Origin: Zea mays
Lineage: Eukaryota; Streptophyta; Magnoliopsida; Poales; Poaceae
DNA: 64,000 nucleotides
Direction: 5' to 3'
Assembly: GCF_902167145.1 (NCBI RefSeq)
Contig: NC_050098.1
Location: forward strand, 36,512,501-36,576,500
Below, in pieces: positions 1-11,094 of the stretch (its first letter is position 1; each line of letters opens with the position of its first letter). The translations under genes and the position numbers were made by a program. A model generated the notes under the pieces. The model saw only the letters and a list, made by a program, of their open reading frames with translations. It was not told the DNA's origin and ran no database searches.

Positions 1-1468
1 TAATTTTGTCTATCTTAGATCTATCTAAGCCCTTGAACAAACATGAATAATCTACTTCATCCTCATCACTAGATTCGTCCTCACTTGAAGAAGCATAGGT
101 AGAGTTGTGAGTACATACCTTCTTCTCCCTTGCCATAAGGCATGTGTGACGCTCGTTGGGGAAGAGGGTTGATTTGTTGAAGGCGGTGGCGGCGAGTCCT
201 TCATTGTCGGAGTCGGACGAGGAGCAATCCGAGTCCCACTCCTTGCCTAGATGCGCCTCGCCCTTTGCCTTCTTGTAATGCTTCTTCTTTTCCCTCTTGT
301 TTCCCTTTTCCTGGTCACTATCATTATCGGGACAGTTAGCAATAAAATGACCAAGCTTACCGCATTTGAAGCATGATCGCTTCCCCTTGGTCTTAGTCTT
401 GCTTGGCTGTCCATTGCGACCCTTTAGCACCGTCTTGAATCTCTTGATAATGAGGGCCATTTCTTCTTCATTAAGACCGGCCGCCTCAATTTGCGCCACC
501 TTGCTGGGTAGCGCCTCCTTGTTCCCTGTGGCTTTGAGAGCAAAAGGTTGCGGCTCGTTGATCGGTCCATTCAAGGCGTCGTCCACATACCTTGCCTCCT
601 TGATCATCATTCGCCCGCTGACGAATTTTCCTAGGACTTCTTCGGGCGACATTTTGGTGTACCTGGGATTCTCACGAATATTATTCACCAAATGAGGATC
701 AAGAACGGTAAAGGACCTTAGCATTAGTCGGACGACGTCGTGGTCCGTCCATCGCGTGCTTCCGTAGCTCCTTATTTTGTTGATAAGGGTCTTGAGCCGG
801 TTGTATGTCTGAGTTGGCTCCTCGCCCCTTATCATCGCGAACCGTCCAAGCTCGCCCTCCACCAACTCCATTTTGGTGAGCAAGGTAGCGTCATTTCCCT
901 CATGAGAGATCTTGAGGGTATCCCAGATTTGCTTGGCGTTATCCAAGCCACTCACTTTATTATATTCATCCCTGCACAATGAGGCTAGAAGAACAGTAGT
1001 AGCTTGTGCATTCTTATGGATTTGCTCATTAATGAATATAGGACTATCCGAACTATTAAAGTGCATTCCACTATCTACAATCTCCCATATGCTAGGATGG
1101 AGAGAGAATAGGTGACTACGCATTTTGTGGCTCCAAAATCCGTAGTCCTCTCCATCAAAGTGTGGGGGCTTGCCGAGTGGAATGGAAAGCAAATGTGAAT
1201 TTGAACTTTGCGGAATACGAGAGTAGTCAAAAGAAAAGTTAGAATTAACCGGTTTCCTTTGTTTGTCGTGGTCGTCGTCCTTTTGGGAAGAAGAGGACTC
1301 ATCGCTATCGTAGTAGACGATCTCCTTGATGCGTCTTGTCTTCTTCTTCTTCCCATCTCTTCGCTTGTAGCCCGAGCCCGAGTCATTGGACTTGTCATCC
1401 CTTGGCTCGTTGACGAAGGACTCCTTCTCCTTGTCGTTGATCACAATTCCCTTCCCTTTAGGATCCAT
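1..1468 (-). CDS. RE1 copia (Sirevirus-type) gag, 5' part, runs off the left edge
   Basis: Nucleocapsid/capsid precursor of a minus-strand Ty1/copia element; it would assemble the cytoplasmic particle that packages element RNA. Reading the minus strand from the ATG at 1466-1468 (MDPKGKGIVI...) I find no stop to base 1, about 489 codons. In order: a charged Lys/Ser-rich N-terminus, the copia gag domain (IPLGKPPHFDGEDYGFWS at about residues 100-117, then EGELGRF and YNRLKTLINKIRS), a CCHC knuckle CFKCGKLGHFIANCP near residue 368, and an acidic Asp/Ser-rich tail. The start follows the primer-binding site by about 40 nt, as in RE7. It is a different subfamily from the RE7/RE8 gags (MDPKGK versus MSGDHAK). 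The 3' half and pol lie outside the window. Confidence 0.85.
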   Translation of the reverse strand, partial: MDPKGKGIVINDKEKESFVNEPRDDKSNDSGSGYKRRDGKKKKTRRIKEIVYYDSDESSSSQKDDDHDKQRKPVNSNFSFDYSRIPQSSNSHLLSIPLGKPPHFDGEDYGFWSHKMRSHLFSLHPSIWEIVDSGMHFNSSDSPIFINEQIHKNAQATTVLLASLCRDEYNKVSGLDNAKQIWDTLKISHEGNDATLLTKMELVEGELGRFAMIRGEEPTQTYNRLKTLINKIRSYGSTRWTDHDVVRLMLRSFTVLDPHLVNNIRENPRYTKMSPEEVLGKFVSGRMMIKEARYVDDALNGPINEPQPFALKATGNKEALPSKVAQIEAAGLNEEEMALIIKRFKTVLKGRNGQPSKTKTKGKRSCFKCGKLGHFIANCPDNDSDQEKGNKREKKKHYKKAKGEAHLGKEWDSDCSSSDSDNEGLAATAFNKSTLFPNERHTCLMAREKKVCTHNSTYASSSEDESSDEDEVDYSCLFKGLDRSKIDKI

Positions 1469-1504
1469 CTCTTCGGGCGGTTAGTCCCTTTCTTGAAGAG
1501 AACG

Positions 1505-1516
1505 ACTCCGATACCA
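1505..1516 (-). other. RE1 primer-binding site
   Basis: On the minus strand TGGTATCGGAGT begins 2 nt after the LTR end. It matches the 3' end of initiator-Met tRNA (TGGTATCAGAGC complement) at 10 of 12 bases and marks the LTR at 1519-2776 as the 5' LTR of RE1. Confidence 0.8.
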
Positions 1517-1518
1517 AT

Positions 1519-2776
1519 TGAGAGCACCTAGAGGGGGGGTGAATAGGTGATCCTGTGAAACTTCAAAACTTAAGCCACAAAAACTTGTTAAGTGTTAGCA
1601 CAATTATGGCCAAGTGGCTAGAGAGGAGTCAAAACACAATAACCACAAGAAATCAATCACAGAGATGACACGGTGGTTATCCCGTGGTTCGGCCAAGTAC
1701 AAAACTTGCCTACTTCCACGTTGTGGCGTCCCAACGGACGAGAGTTGCACTCAACTCCTCTCAAGTGATCCAATGATCAACTTGAATACCACGGTGTTCT
1801 TGCTTTTCTTTTCTCAATCCCGCTTGCGAGGAATCTCCACAATTTGGAGCCTCTCGCCCTTACAAAAGATGTTCACAGAGAATCACGGAGCAAGGGAGGG
1901 AATGAGTAACGCACACAAGACTTCAAAATATCAGAGCAACACACACACAAGCAGCAATAAGAGCTCGCAACACAACTCAAAGAGTACACAACTCCACAAG
2001 AGCTCTATATGCTATCACAATGAATCGAATGCGCTAGATCAATGTCTTGGTGCTTAGAGAGGTTGTAGGAATGCTTAGTATACTCCCCCATGCGCCTAGG
2101 GGTCCCTTTTATAGCCCCAAGGCAGCTAGGAGCCGTTGAGAACAAATCCAGAAGGCTATCCTTGCCTTCTGTCGTTGGGCGCACCGGACAGTCCGGTGCA
2201 CACCGGACACTGTCCGGTGCCCGATTTCTTTCCTTAACAGGCGCAGCCGACCGTTGCCGACCGTTGCAGATCTGGCGCACCGGACAGTCCGGTGCTTCCT
2301 TCCGACCGTTGGCTCGGCCACGTGTCGCGCGCCGATCGCGCGGCCGACCGTTGGCCCGGCCGACCGTTGGCTCACCGGACAGTCCGGTGCACACCGGACA
2401 GTCCGGTGAATTTTAGCCGAAGTCGCTGGAGAAAAACCCGAGAGCAGCCTCTTCGGCCGAGGCAGCCTGGCGCACCGGACACTGTCCGGTGCACCACCGG
2501 ACACTGTCCGGTGCACCACCGGACAGTCCGGTGCCCCAGACCGAAACAGCCCCTTGGCTGTACACAGCCAAGTCTTCTCTTCTCTTCTTCTTTCTGTTTC
2601 TAACACTTAGACAAGAATATTAGTACACAAAACCAATGTACTAAGGCTTAGAAACATACCTTAACTTGTGATTTGCACTTTGTTCATCCATGGGCATATT
2701 TTCACATTTAAGCACTTGTGTTTGCACTCAATCACCAAAATACTTAGAAATGGCCCAAAGGCACATTTCCCTTTCA
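1519..2776 (-). mobile_element. RE1 5' LTR (Opie-like copia)
   Basis: A 1,258-bp LTR bounded by TG (1519) and CA (2776); read on the minus strand it opens TGAAAGGGAAATGTGCC and closes just before the primer-binding site. It contains a cluster of CACCGGACAGTCCGGTG palindromes between about 2180 and 2535, placed as in the other Sirevirus LTRs here. It is the same LTR family as the solo LTR RE9 (39927-41187). I recall this LTR type as Opie, but the name needs a database check. Its target duplication cannot be confirmed because the 3' LTR is outside the window. Confidence 0.85.
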
Positions 2777-2984
2777 CTCAAGACGGTATGTTGTGAGGCG
2801 CAGGGTCTCAAGAACAGGATGTTGGAAGTGCTGCTGCTCTAGCTCGTGGCTATCGTGGGACGAGGTGCATAAGGCTGGCAGGACGGCGGGTGGGAACGCA
2901 GGCGAGCAAGGATGGCGGTCGCGATAAGGTTAGCGCATCCGTCGAACGTGGATTGGTGAGGGTGGAAGGCGTTGTAGGAAACAT
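2777..2984. other. Unassigned spacer between RE1 and RE2
   Basis: A 208-bp, fairly GC-rich stretch between two element ends. I see no long ORF, no LTR motif and no similarity to the other elements here. It could be a scrap of original chromosome or of an older unrecognised element. It is the only interval in the window I cannot attribute to a retrotransposon. Confidence 0.5.
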
Positions 2985-4285
2985 TGACGCCTAAGAAGGG
3001 GTGAATTAGGACTTCTAAAAACTATCTCTAAACTAGGCCACAATTAAATCCCTATAGCAAAACCTATGCAAATAAACCATCTAGAATGTGCAAACTAGGT
3101 TTTGTCTAAGTGTTGATATCTCTACCACAAAGTCTAAGTTTCAATCCTAAATAATCTAACTAGAAATGCTAGATTGAAACTTAAATAATTAATATAAATG
3201 CAGAAGGTAAAGAGTAAGGTAGAGATGCAAACTCTCGTGGATAACGTCGGTATTTTTACCGAGGTGTCTGGAACCACGCAAGGTTCCGACTAATCCTCGT
3301 TGGTGCCCATACGCAAAGGGTAGCCCACGCGAGGGCCAAGCACCTCGGTCGAGTAACTCCATAGATAACTGCGGGCCTTCTCCACGCGCAAGTGGTGCTC
3401 CGATTTCGGCTCCTCTCGAACGCTCTCCGTCATCTCCACTATCGAGCTTCCAGCCGAAACAACGTGGGCCTCATGCCCTCTAGTACACGCCGGTTGCGGC
3501 GACACAAACTTTGTTGTCACGGTCTCGTAAGACTCTCACCCCACTCGGTACAATTACAACGACTCGCGCAAGAGCCGAGGGGTTGTGTGGTTTTCCTAAA
3601 CTCACTCAACTTACTAGGAACAACGTAGAACAAGCGCATAAGCGGTCTAACTAACCTAAGCACTTCGTAAACCACATACGCTAATCATCGAGTGATTATA
3701 TTAAGCACTCAGGTGTTTGAGCACTTGGAAATGACTACAATATGTCTTGGTATGTTGCTTGGGCTCCCACACCTTCAAATGGCTGGCTGGTGGGGTATTT
3801 ATAACCTACCTCACAATTATAGTTGTTGGACAGAAAGCAGACTGCTCTGTTGTCGGGCGCACCGGACAGTCCGGTGCACACCGGATATGTCCAGTGCCCT
3901 AGCCACGTCCGCCGACCGTTAGGGTCTGTAGCATTCGACCGTTGCCAGACAGTCCGGTGCACACTGGACAGTACGGTGTTATAGCCCTGAGAGCCCCTGG
4001 TTGCGGGCTCTCTGCGCAGACTGCCTGGTGCCTCACTAGACAGTCTGGTGCACATGAGACAGGTACTGTTCACTGTCCGGTGCGGCACTAGAGCGCTAGC
4101 TGACTGCCCACTTCATGGATTTTTTCGCTATTTCCTTGGGCTTCTTCTGTTCTTGAGTCTTGGACTTCTACGCATCTTTTAGGTCTTTTTTGACGTGTTG
4201 CATCCTTAGTGCCTTAGTCCAATCCTTTTTGCATCATGTGAACCATAAAACACAAACACTAGCAAACACATTAGTGCAAGGTTAT
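2985..4285 (-). mobile_element. RE2: copia-type LTR, truncated by the RE3 insertion
   Basis: It starts TGACGCCTAAGAAGGGGTG, a variant of the CTAGAGGGGGGTGAATAGG end of the other minus-strand Sirevirus LTRs. It has CACCGGAC-type palindromes near 3860 and 3950-4080 and a TATA box read on the minus strand (complement of 3796-3803). It lacks a primer-binding site at its left side, so it is the left (3') LTR of a minus element or a solo LTR. It stops where RE3 begins at 4286; the rest should lie beyond the right edge of the window, outside all the nested insertions. Confidence 0.65.
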
Positions 4286-5512
4286 TGAAAGGGAAATAGG
4301 GTCAAAACCTTTTCCTAAATGATTTTGGTGGTTGAAATGCCCAACGCAAACAATTGGACTAACTAGTTTGCTCTAGATTATATATTATACAGGTGCTAAA
4401 GGTTCAACACAAACCAATAAAAAGATCTAAGTTAGGGTTCAAAAGAAAGTAGCAAAATAAACCGAAGAGAACCCTAGTCTGGCGCACCGGACTGTCCGGT
4501 GTGCCACTGGACAGTGTCCGGTGCACCAGGGACCGTACAGGCTAAACTCTTCACCTTCGGGTTTCTGGAGAGCCGCTCCGCTATAATTCATCGGACTGTC
4601 CGGTGGGTCACCGGACTGTCCGGTGTGCCAGCGGAGCAACGGCTAAGAAGCGCAACGGTCGACTCCAACGGTTGCCTGCAATGTGAACAGTGCGCGGACA
4701 GTTCGCGCAGAGTTAGAGCAGCGCCAGAAGGCGCACCGGACAGTGAACAGTGCTTGTACGGTGCGGCACCGGACTGTCCAGTGCCCCAAGTTGTCAGAGC
4801 TCCAACGGTCAAAACCGTCAGAACCCTAACGGTTGGGTGACGTGGCTGGCGCACCAGACAGTATCCGGTGGCGCACCGGACTGTCCGGTGCGCCCATCGA
4901 CAGACAGCCTCCCCAACAGTTGGTTTGGTGGTTGAGGCTATAAATACCCTCCAACCACCACCACTTCAAGCATCCAAGTTTTTCAGACATCTCATTCAAT
5001 ACAAGAGCTAGTGCAATCAATACAAGACACAATTCAATAGAATCAAAGCCTCTCCAAGTCCCAAATCCACTTCAAGCAAATAGTGACTAGAGAGAGAGTT
5101 TTGCTCGTGTTCTTTAAGCTCTTGTTCTTGGATCGCTTTCGTCTTCCCCATTCTTGTTCTTCAAACACTTGTAATCAAAGCAAGAGACACCAAGTTGTGG
5201 TGGTCCTTGTGAGGGGTCTAAGTGACCCGTTTGATTAAGGAGAAAGCTCACTCGGTCTAGGTGACCGTTTGAGAGAGGGAAAGGGTTGAAAGAGACCCGG
5301 TCTTTATGACCACCTCAACGGGGACTAGGTTTGCAAGAACCGAACCTCGGTAAAACAAATCACCGTGTCACTCGCTTTATTTCTTGGTTGATTTGTTTTT
5401 GCCCTCTCTTTTGGACTCGATTTTATTTCTAACGCTAACCTTGGCTTGTAGTTGTGCTTAAAGTTTGTAAATTTCAGTTTCCGCCTATTCACCCCCCTCT
5501 AGGCGACTTTCA
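4286..5512 (+). mobile_element. RE3 5' LTR (Ji-like copia)
   Basis: A 1,227-bp LTR, TGAAAGGGAAATAGGG... to ...TCTAGGCGACTTTCA. It contains seven or so CACCGGAC/GTCCGGTG palindromes (about 4484-4890), a TATA box at 4939-4946 and a primer-binding site directly downstream, so it is a plus-strand 5' LTR. The 5 bp before it are GTTAT; the matching duplication would be outside the window. It shares the GACTTTCA terminus with RE4 and RE10, so these three form one subfamily. Confidence 0.85.
4939..4946 (+). promoter_or_regulatory. TATA box of the RE3 5' LTR
   Basis: TATAAATA, about 50 bp after the last palindrome. It sits in a partial inverted repeat (GGTGGTTGAGG ... CCTCCAACCACC) like the one at the RE7 promoter. 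Confidence 0.65.
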
Positions 5513-5514
5513 AT

Positions 5515-5526
5515 TGGTATCAGAGC
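5515..5526 (+). other. RE3 primer-binding site
   Basis: TGGTATCAGAGC, 2 nt after the LTR, a perfect complement of the 3' end of plant initiator-Met tRNA. Confidence 0.9.
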
Positions 5527-5561
5527 CTGGTACTTCATTAAGAGTCTAACCACTCGAGGTG

Positions 5562-5651
5562 ATGTCGGGAGGATCTGCCATGAGGGAGATGGAAACGGCC
5601 ACAAGCCACGGGAAGGCTCCATCGAAGGAGTCCGACGCAAAAGGATGGGAG
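5562..5651 (+). pseudogene. RE3 gag, first 30 codons only, cut by RE4
   Basis: ATG at 5562 opens MSGGSAMREMETATSHGKAP, related to the RE7/RE8 gag start (MSGDHAKKEMETGEKPTTS). The frame is still open when it is interrupted at 5651/5652 by the end of the minus-strand RE4 LTR. The five bases before the junction, GGGAG, are the presumed target duplication of RE4. The remainder of RE3 is not in the window. Confidence 0.8.
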
Positions 5652-6532
5652 TGAAAGTCGCCTAGAGGGGGGGTGAATAGGCAAATCTGAAATTTATAAA
5701 CTTTAAGCACAATCTACAAGTCGGGTTAGCGTTAGAAATAAAAGCGAGTCCAAAAGAGAGGGCGGAAACAAATCAACCAAAGAAATAGAGCAGATGACAC
5801 TGTGATTTGTTTTACCGAGGTTTGGTTCTTGCAAACCTACTCCCCGTTGAGGTGGTCACAAAGACCGGGTCTCTTTCAACCCTTTTCCTCTCTCAAACGG
5901 TCACCTAGACCGAGTGAGCTTTTCTCCTCAATCAATTGAGACACTTAGTCCCCACAAGGACCACCACACAATTGGTGTCTCTTGCTTTGATTACAAGTGA
6001 CTTGAGAACAAGAATGGGGAAGAAGAAAAGTGATCCAAGAACAAGAGCTCAAAGAACACGAGCAAAAACTCTCTCTAGTCACTATTGCTTGGAGTGGAAA
6101 TGGGACTTGGAGAGGCTTTGATTCTATTGAATTTGTGTCTTGTATTGATTTCACTAGCTCTTGTATTGAATGTGAAGTCTGAAAACTTGGATACCTTGAA
6201 GTGTGGTGGTTGGGGGGTATTTATAGCCCCAACCACCAAAATGGCCGTTGGGGAGGCTGTCTGTCGATGGGCGCACCGGACAGTCCGGTGCGCCACCGGA
6301 CACTGTCCGGTGCGCCAGCCACATCACCCAACCGTTAGGGTTTGACCATTGGAGATCTGACAGGTGGGGCCACCGGACAGTCCGGTGGTGCACTGGACAG
6401 GTACTGTTCACTATCCGGTGCGCCTTCTGGCGCCTGCTTTGACTCTGCGCGCACTGTCCGCGCACTGTAGCACTTTTACAGGTTTCCGTTGGAGTCGACC
6501 GTTGCGCTGTAGCCGTTGCACTGCTGGCACAC
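5652..6532 (-). mobile_element. RE4 3' LTR, left portion (split by RE5)
   Basis: Plus-strand start TGAAAGTCGCCTAGAGGGGGGG is the 3' terminus of a minus-oriented Ji-like LTR. It includes palindromes near 6275-6420 and a minus-strand TATA (GGTATTTATAGCC region near 6216-6224). It breaks at GGCACAC|TG, where the solo LTR RE5 is inserted; the LTR resumes at 34770. The two pieces total 1,176 bp. No RE4 5' LTR is present in the window. Confidence 0.85.
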
Positions 6533-9500
6533 TGTCACACCCGGGTTTTAGGGGTCCAAAGCCCGGGCGCGAACATAAACACCAGGTGTGCTGGGACCAA
6601 GTCTCACACATATGATGCATAGTGGCACAGGATCGAATGTCACATATTTACTATATAACAGGAGTTCTATACAAAATAATTAAATAATTACATCATATGA
6701 GGAAACGATCCAACAACCCAAAGTTGACTGGGAGACGACAGCCTAGACCACTCACGAACTCATCACAGCATCCTCCATGCGCCTCATCCTGCAGTACCTG
6801 TTATTGACCTGTGGGGGGTGTGAGACAGCAAGAGTGAGCTCACATACGTTCATCGCTCAACAAGTTGTGGGGAATAATGTGCATGAACTCGCCAAAGGTG
6901 GGAGCTCACGTGAAGTGTAAGGCTTACCAAAGAGGATGGTTGAAGCTGAGCATTGCTTTTAAAGTTGGTCAAAATTTTATTAGCAATTACTAAGTATAAG
7001 TAAATACCAACCCAATTAAATAGTAGAACAAAAGTAACAACATCACCTGCGATGCAATGCATATGACAAATTGAATTTTGTTCCATAATTTAATCATGTG
7101 AGTGTCCGAGCCGCTCATGACCGTGAGCACGGCTAGTATACCAGTTTTACACTCTGCAGAGGTTGCGCATCTTTACCCACAAGTCATGTTACCCATCTGC
7201 CAAGGGATCGCGACTTCTCATACACCTCTACCGAGGAGGCGAGGCAGGGTAACACTACGAGGCCTTTACAAAGTTCCACTAGCTTCAGAAAACCCGCTAC
7301 AGTTTATAGGAAGCTCCAATGCAGGAATCCCTTGCAGGACCGCCATCGCAGCAAAATCCTCCCGAGGGCCTCCCTACACTGACCACTCCCCTACTGCCCT
7401 TGCCCCTTTCGGGTAAGGTAGTCTTCCACTAGCTTTCCTAATTAATCGGCCAAGGGCGTCCCATTAAACCCTTGTGGTAGCACTGTTTTCCCGGGTGGTT
7501 CTCCATGTTCCAATTAACATAATGATCTTATCATGAACAGTAAATAGCAACTGATAACAAAAGTATGAATAATATGTATCTCAATGCCCAAATCCACATA
7601 TAGCACTAGCAAGTACTACCCAGAAAGTTTAGTGGTAAACAAGGCATAAAGATAGACAAACTAGGGTAACCTATTAGGTCCCATCAAATTAACCTATGCA
7701 GATCATTATGATTAATTAGAACATGAGTGGGTAAAAGAGGTGATTAAGGGCACAATTTGCCTGGGACTTGAGATTCTAGGTACCAACTTGCTCTTCAGGT
7801 GACTCGTGACCTTGCTCTAGTCGTAGCAATACAAACGAACATTGTATAGGCAAAATTAATATCACACCAAACATAAGAATGAACTGTGTAAGAATATTCT
7901 ACGTGTCGTAATGAGATCGTAGAAACAATAACCACTAAATTCGGAGCTACAATTATTAAGTTATGAATTTCTGAAATTATTTAGCACCTAGAATAGAGTA
8001 ATTCATGTGAATAATTTTAAATCAAGTTTCATGGTTAGACAAAGGTACTATGTGATAAACAATATTAAAACAAAATTAATGTCTCTGGAATGACTCAATT
8101 TGGATTTAAAATGGATTTAATATGAATTATACAAGTTTCTAAAATTGTTTTGTATTAAAAAACGATTTCTATAATTATTTTTCTAATTATTTCTGATCTC
8201 TGGATTGGGCGCTAAATTCTGAAAAACCCAGGGATGGATCTACAAATATTTCCTAGACTCAGATTAACCTACAGGTGGACGACGGGTTGAATAAATAAAA
8301 AGGCAGGGGCTCTTAGAAAGAAAGCCAGGGCGAAGGGGTATCGTTGATTCAGAGCCGTCCGATCAACTCCGGACGCACCAGATTAAATCCTGAGGGGTCT
8401 GAATCGGTACGCGCCATGAGCAGTCCGATTGTGATCCGACGGTCGCGGGTGAAACATTACCTAGATCTAATCCTAGCCCTTCAACTGGTTAATCAACGGT
8501 CAGGATTCAATCGGTCGAATAGCTCTCTCAGGCAATCTGATCACAGCCGCAAGAAAGGGATCCAACGGTCGGTGCCTTTCTCCCTCCCTGCGCACGCAAC
8601 AGGGCAAGTGCGAGCGATTCGCACGGCGGTGCTCCCGGCGAGCTCACCGTGGATACCGCCCTGGCTCACACATGCCATTCTTCTCCATAGAGAGTGCTAT
8701 ACGGAGGGCAGTCCAAGGCGAATTGATCCACAAATCCCTACCAAGGTTATCGGCACAAGGAATCGCGCCCACAGGAATATGCGGCTTGGCGGCTAAGGCA
8801 TCACCGATGACCAATCGGGCGGCATCAGCACATTAATCAGCGCTCGATTCATCGCTAATTGAAGCAGAGAAGGTCTCAAGAGGAAGGAGGGAGTTCTTAC
8901 AAGCAATTAGTCGGCACCGAAGCCAGCACACGCGGAAGTGCGGATTCACCACGAACTTCAACCCTGATGACGAAATCCGTGCTCCACTCGCCGTCACCAG
9001 TCCGGCCAAGTCAAGGCCGTGCCATTGCGAGGGTATGCGGATGCCCAGGTGCTTCTTCCCGGTCCGGTCGCGGCCACACCACACGCAGAGCTCGCGGCGA
9101 CGCAGAGCGTGGTCACGACGACGGTGCTTCTGTGCTGGAGGACGAGGGTCACGCCAATCTTTATAGGGGCAGGGCAAGCGCCCAGCGCGGATGAGGGGAT
9201 TTTTCGGCCGGTTAGTTGCACCTGCCCAGCGAGATTTGCGCAGCGACCAGGAGGAATCCCGTCGCGAGCCATGAGATGCGCGAGTTGTTGAAGATGACGC
9301 TTCTAGACAGTGGGCCCCACTTGTAAGCGGTGAGGTTGGCGCGGCCTGAGACAAGAGCGAGGCTGTCCAACGGGACCCAGCTGTCGGCACCAACACACGA
9401 GTGGGCTGCGCGGGATGGGAATGAAGATGGGCCGCGAGCGTAAGGTAGAGGAGGTGGGCCAGAATGAAGGTAGCCGGCCCAGGCGCCATGTCTTCTTCTT

Positions 9501-9995
9501 TTCTAATATTTTCTATTTTTGTTCCCCTTTCAATTCCAATTCCATTTAGCTCCAAATTCAAATTCAAAGGTTTTGTGGCAATTTCTTTATCCACAGATTA
9601 CATTATGCCATGACAAGTTCTAATTTGTGGATATTATTTATGTTTTTATTTCCCTAATATTTGTTTGTTTCTCTCTTCTAAATTTTTGAATCTCTTCTAG
9701 TTTTAAATTCCACTTTGTACTTTAACATATTTCTTTTCACATTATCTTATGTTGTCACAAAATGCACACAAAAATAAAATCCCAGCATGATGCAAGTTTT
9801 ATTTTGGATATCTTTTATCATGGGTTACTTTAACACATAAGGGAATATTTTATATATAGCCTTAGAAGAGGGTTAATCCATTCTAATAAATGGACGCTAT
9901 TCTCATTATTTCTTGAAATTTATAATTGAGCTTATGTTTCTATTTTATTTAAAAAAAATCCATATTATAATTATTTTATTAGGACACTTTCCTTT
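6533..9995 (-). mobile_element. RE5: solo gypsy LTR, major part (split by RE6)
   Basis: It begins TGTCACACCCGGGTTTTAGG and, after removal of RE6, ends GGGTGTTACA at 34764, giving an LTR of about 3,506 bp. It is flanked by the duplication CACAC (6528-6532 and 34765-34769) inside a copia LTR. With LTR termini and a direct duplication but no internal region, it is a solo LTR left by LTR-LTR recombination. The TATA motif on the minus strand (complement of 9159-9165), the A/T-rich part at 7600-8200 and the TGTAACACCC start on the minus strand imply minus orientation. The ends resemble those of RE6 and RE12, so a related gypsy lineage is likely. ORFs in it (for example 8833-9594, minus) span the promoter and show no known domain. 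Confidence 0.8.
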
Positions 9996-11094
9996 TGTGA
10001 CGGAACCTCCCAAGTAATTAGGCCCACCTACAGTTGTCCTTGTCTCACAGACATCAGACAACCCTGTAGGTGCCCCTGAACTACTTGACAAGTTCGGTAT
10101 CTTTCCTTACCTTACCAGGAACGTCTCACCCATCTTGTAGACATTACAGAACATCGGAGATAAAGAAATGCGGAAGCGAATTACATAATCTTACATTTAT
10201 TTCAAAAGCAAGCTTGAGTTATGTTATTACAGACCAAACTAAAAGTGAGTGCATAGAAGTAATATTATACAAACCAGGGAGGCACAAACTCCTCCCGAGA
10301 AGCTAAAAGCAAGAGATCTTAAGTGGAGGACCGAGTCCTCCCGCACTTCAGTCTTGATTTTCTTCTTTTGGAACCACCTTGGCACAGAAGCAGCAAAAGT
10401 CTGCTACTTCCTCACCTAAAAACAACGAAGGGATAAACCCTGAGTATGGAATACTCAGCAAGTCTTACCCGACTAAAGAAAAGACTCTCAAGGGTATGCT
10501 GGTTATATGGGAGTCAAGGTAAGGCTTTTCAAGAATCAAAGACTCTGTTTTGCAGAAATGCTTACTAAAGTGGATTCTTAAAAATCCAGTTTTAATTTGT
10601 CAAGTTAAGTAAAATTACCTGCACTAGAGTTCTTTCTACCCTAGTTCAATCACTAGTCCTGCACTAGCCAATTTTTCTTACAAAAGCCCATTGTCTTTAG
10701 TGGAATGCTACGTGTAGGGCAGTGACCAAGTCTTCATAACCGCGAAGGTACGGCGATCCGAATCGATTATACTCAGCTGAGGATCTCCAATCACACGACA
10801 TATGTAGCACTTAACCCTTGCATATGTCAACCCGCCACCGGGGTTCTTAAGACCGGATCAGGTTCACGCAAACCGAGAGCACAGCTACACCACCGTCCAG
10901 CCTCTTGCCACGGAGGGTACACGCTACTCTCGCCACCGCTCCACGCCCATTTCGTGTTATCTTATTCCGTCCTTAGTCTGCCCGAGGCAAGGCTTACCCA
11001 TGACGAGGCATGTGACCAGTTAAAGGGTCCTCGATCATCAAGCCTACATCGAGACGGTCCTTAATCGACTCAGACGGAGACACTACACCGAGAC

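Noticed and set aside
2109..2606. 165-codon minus ORF in the RE1 LTR
   Set aside because: Composed of the repeated palindrome (HRTVRCAPDCPV-type residues); a shadow of LTR repeats.
8833..9594. 253-codon minus ORF in RE5
   Set aside because: It crosses the LTR promoter region, shows no recognisable domain, and RE5 is a solo LTR; GC-rich LTR parts often give such frames.
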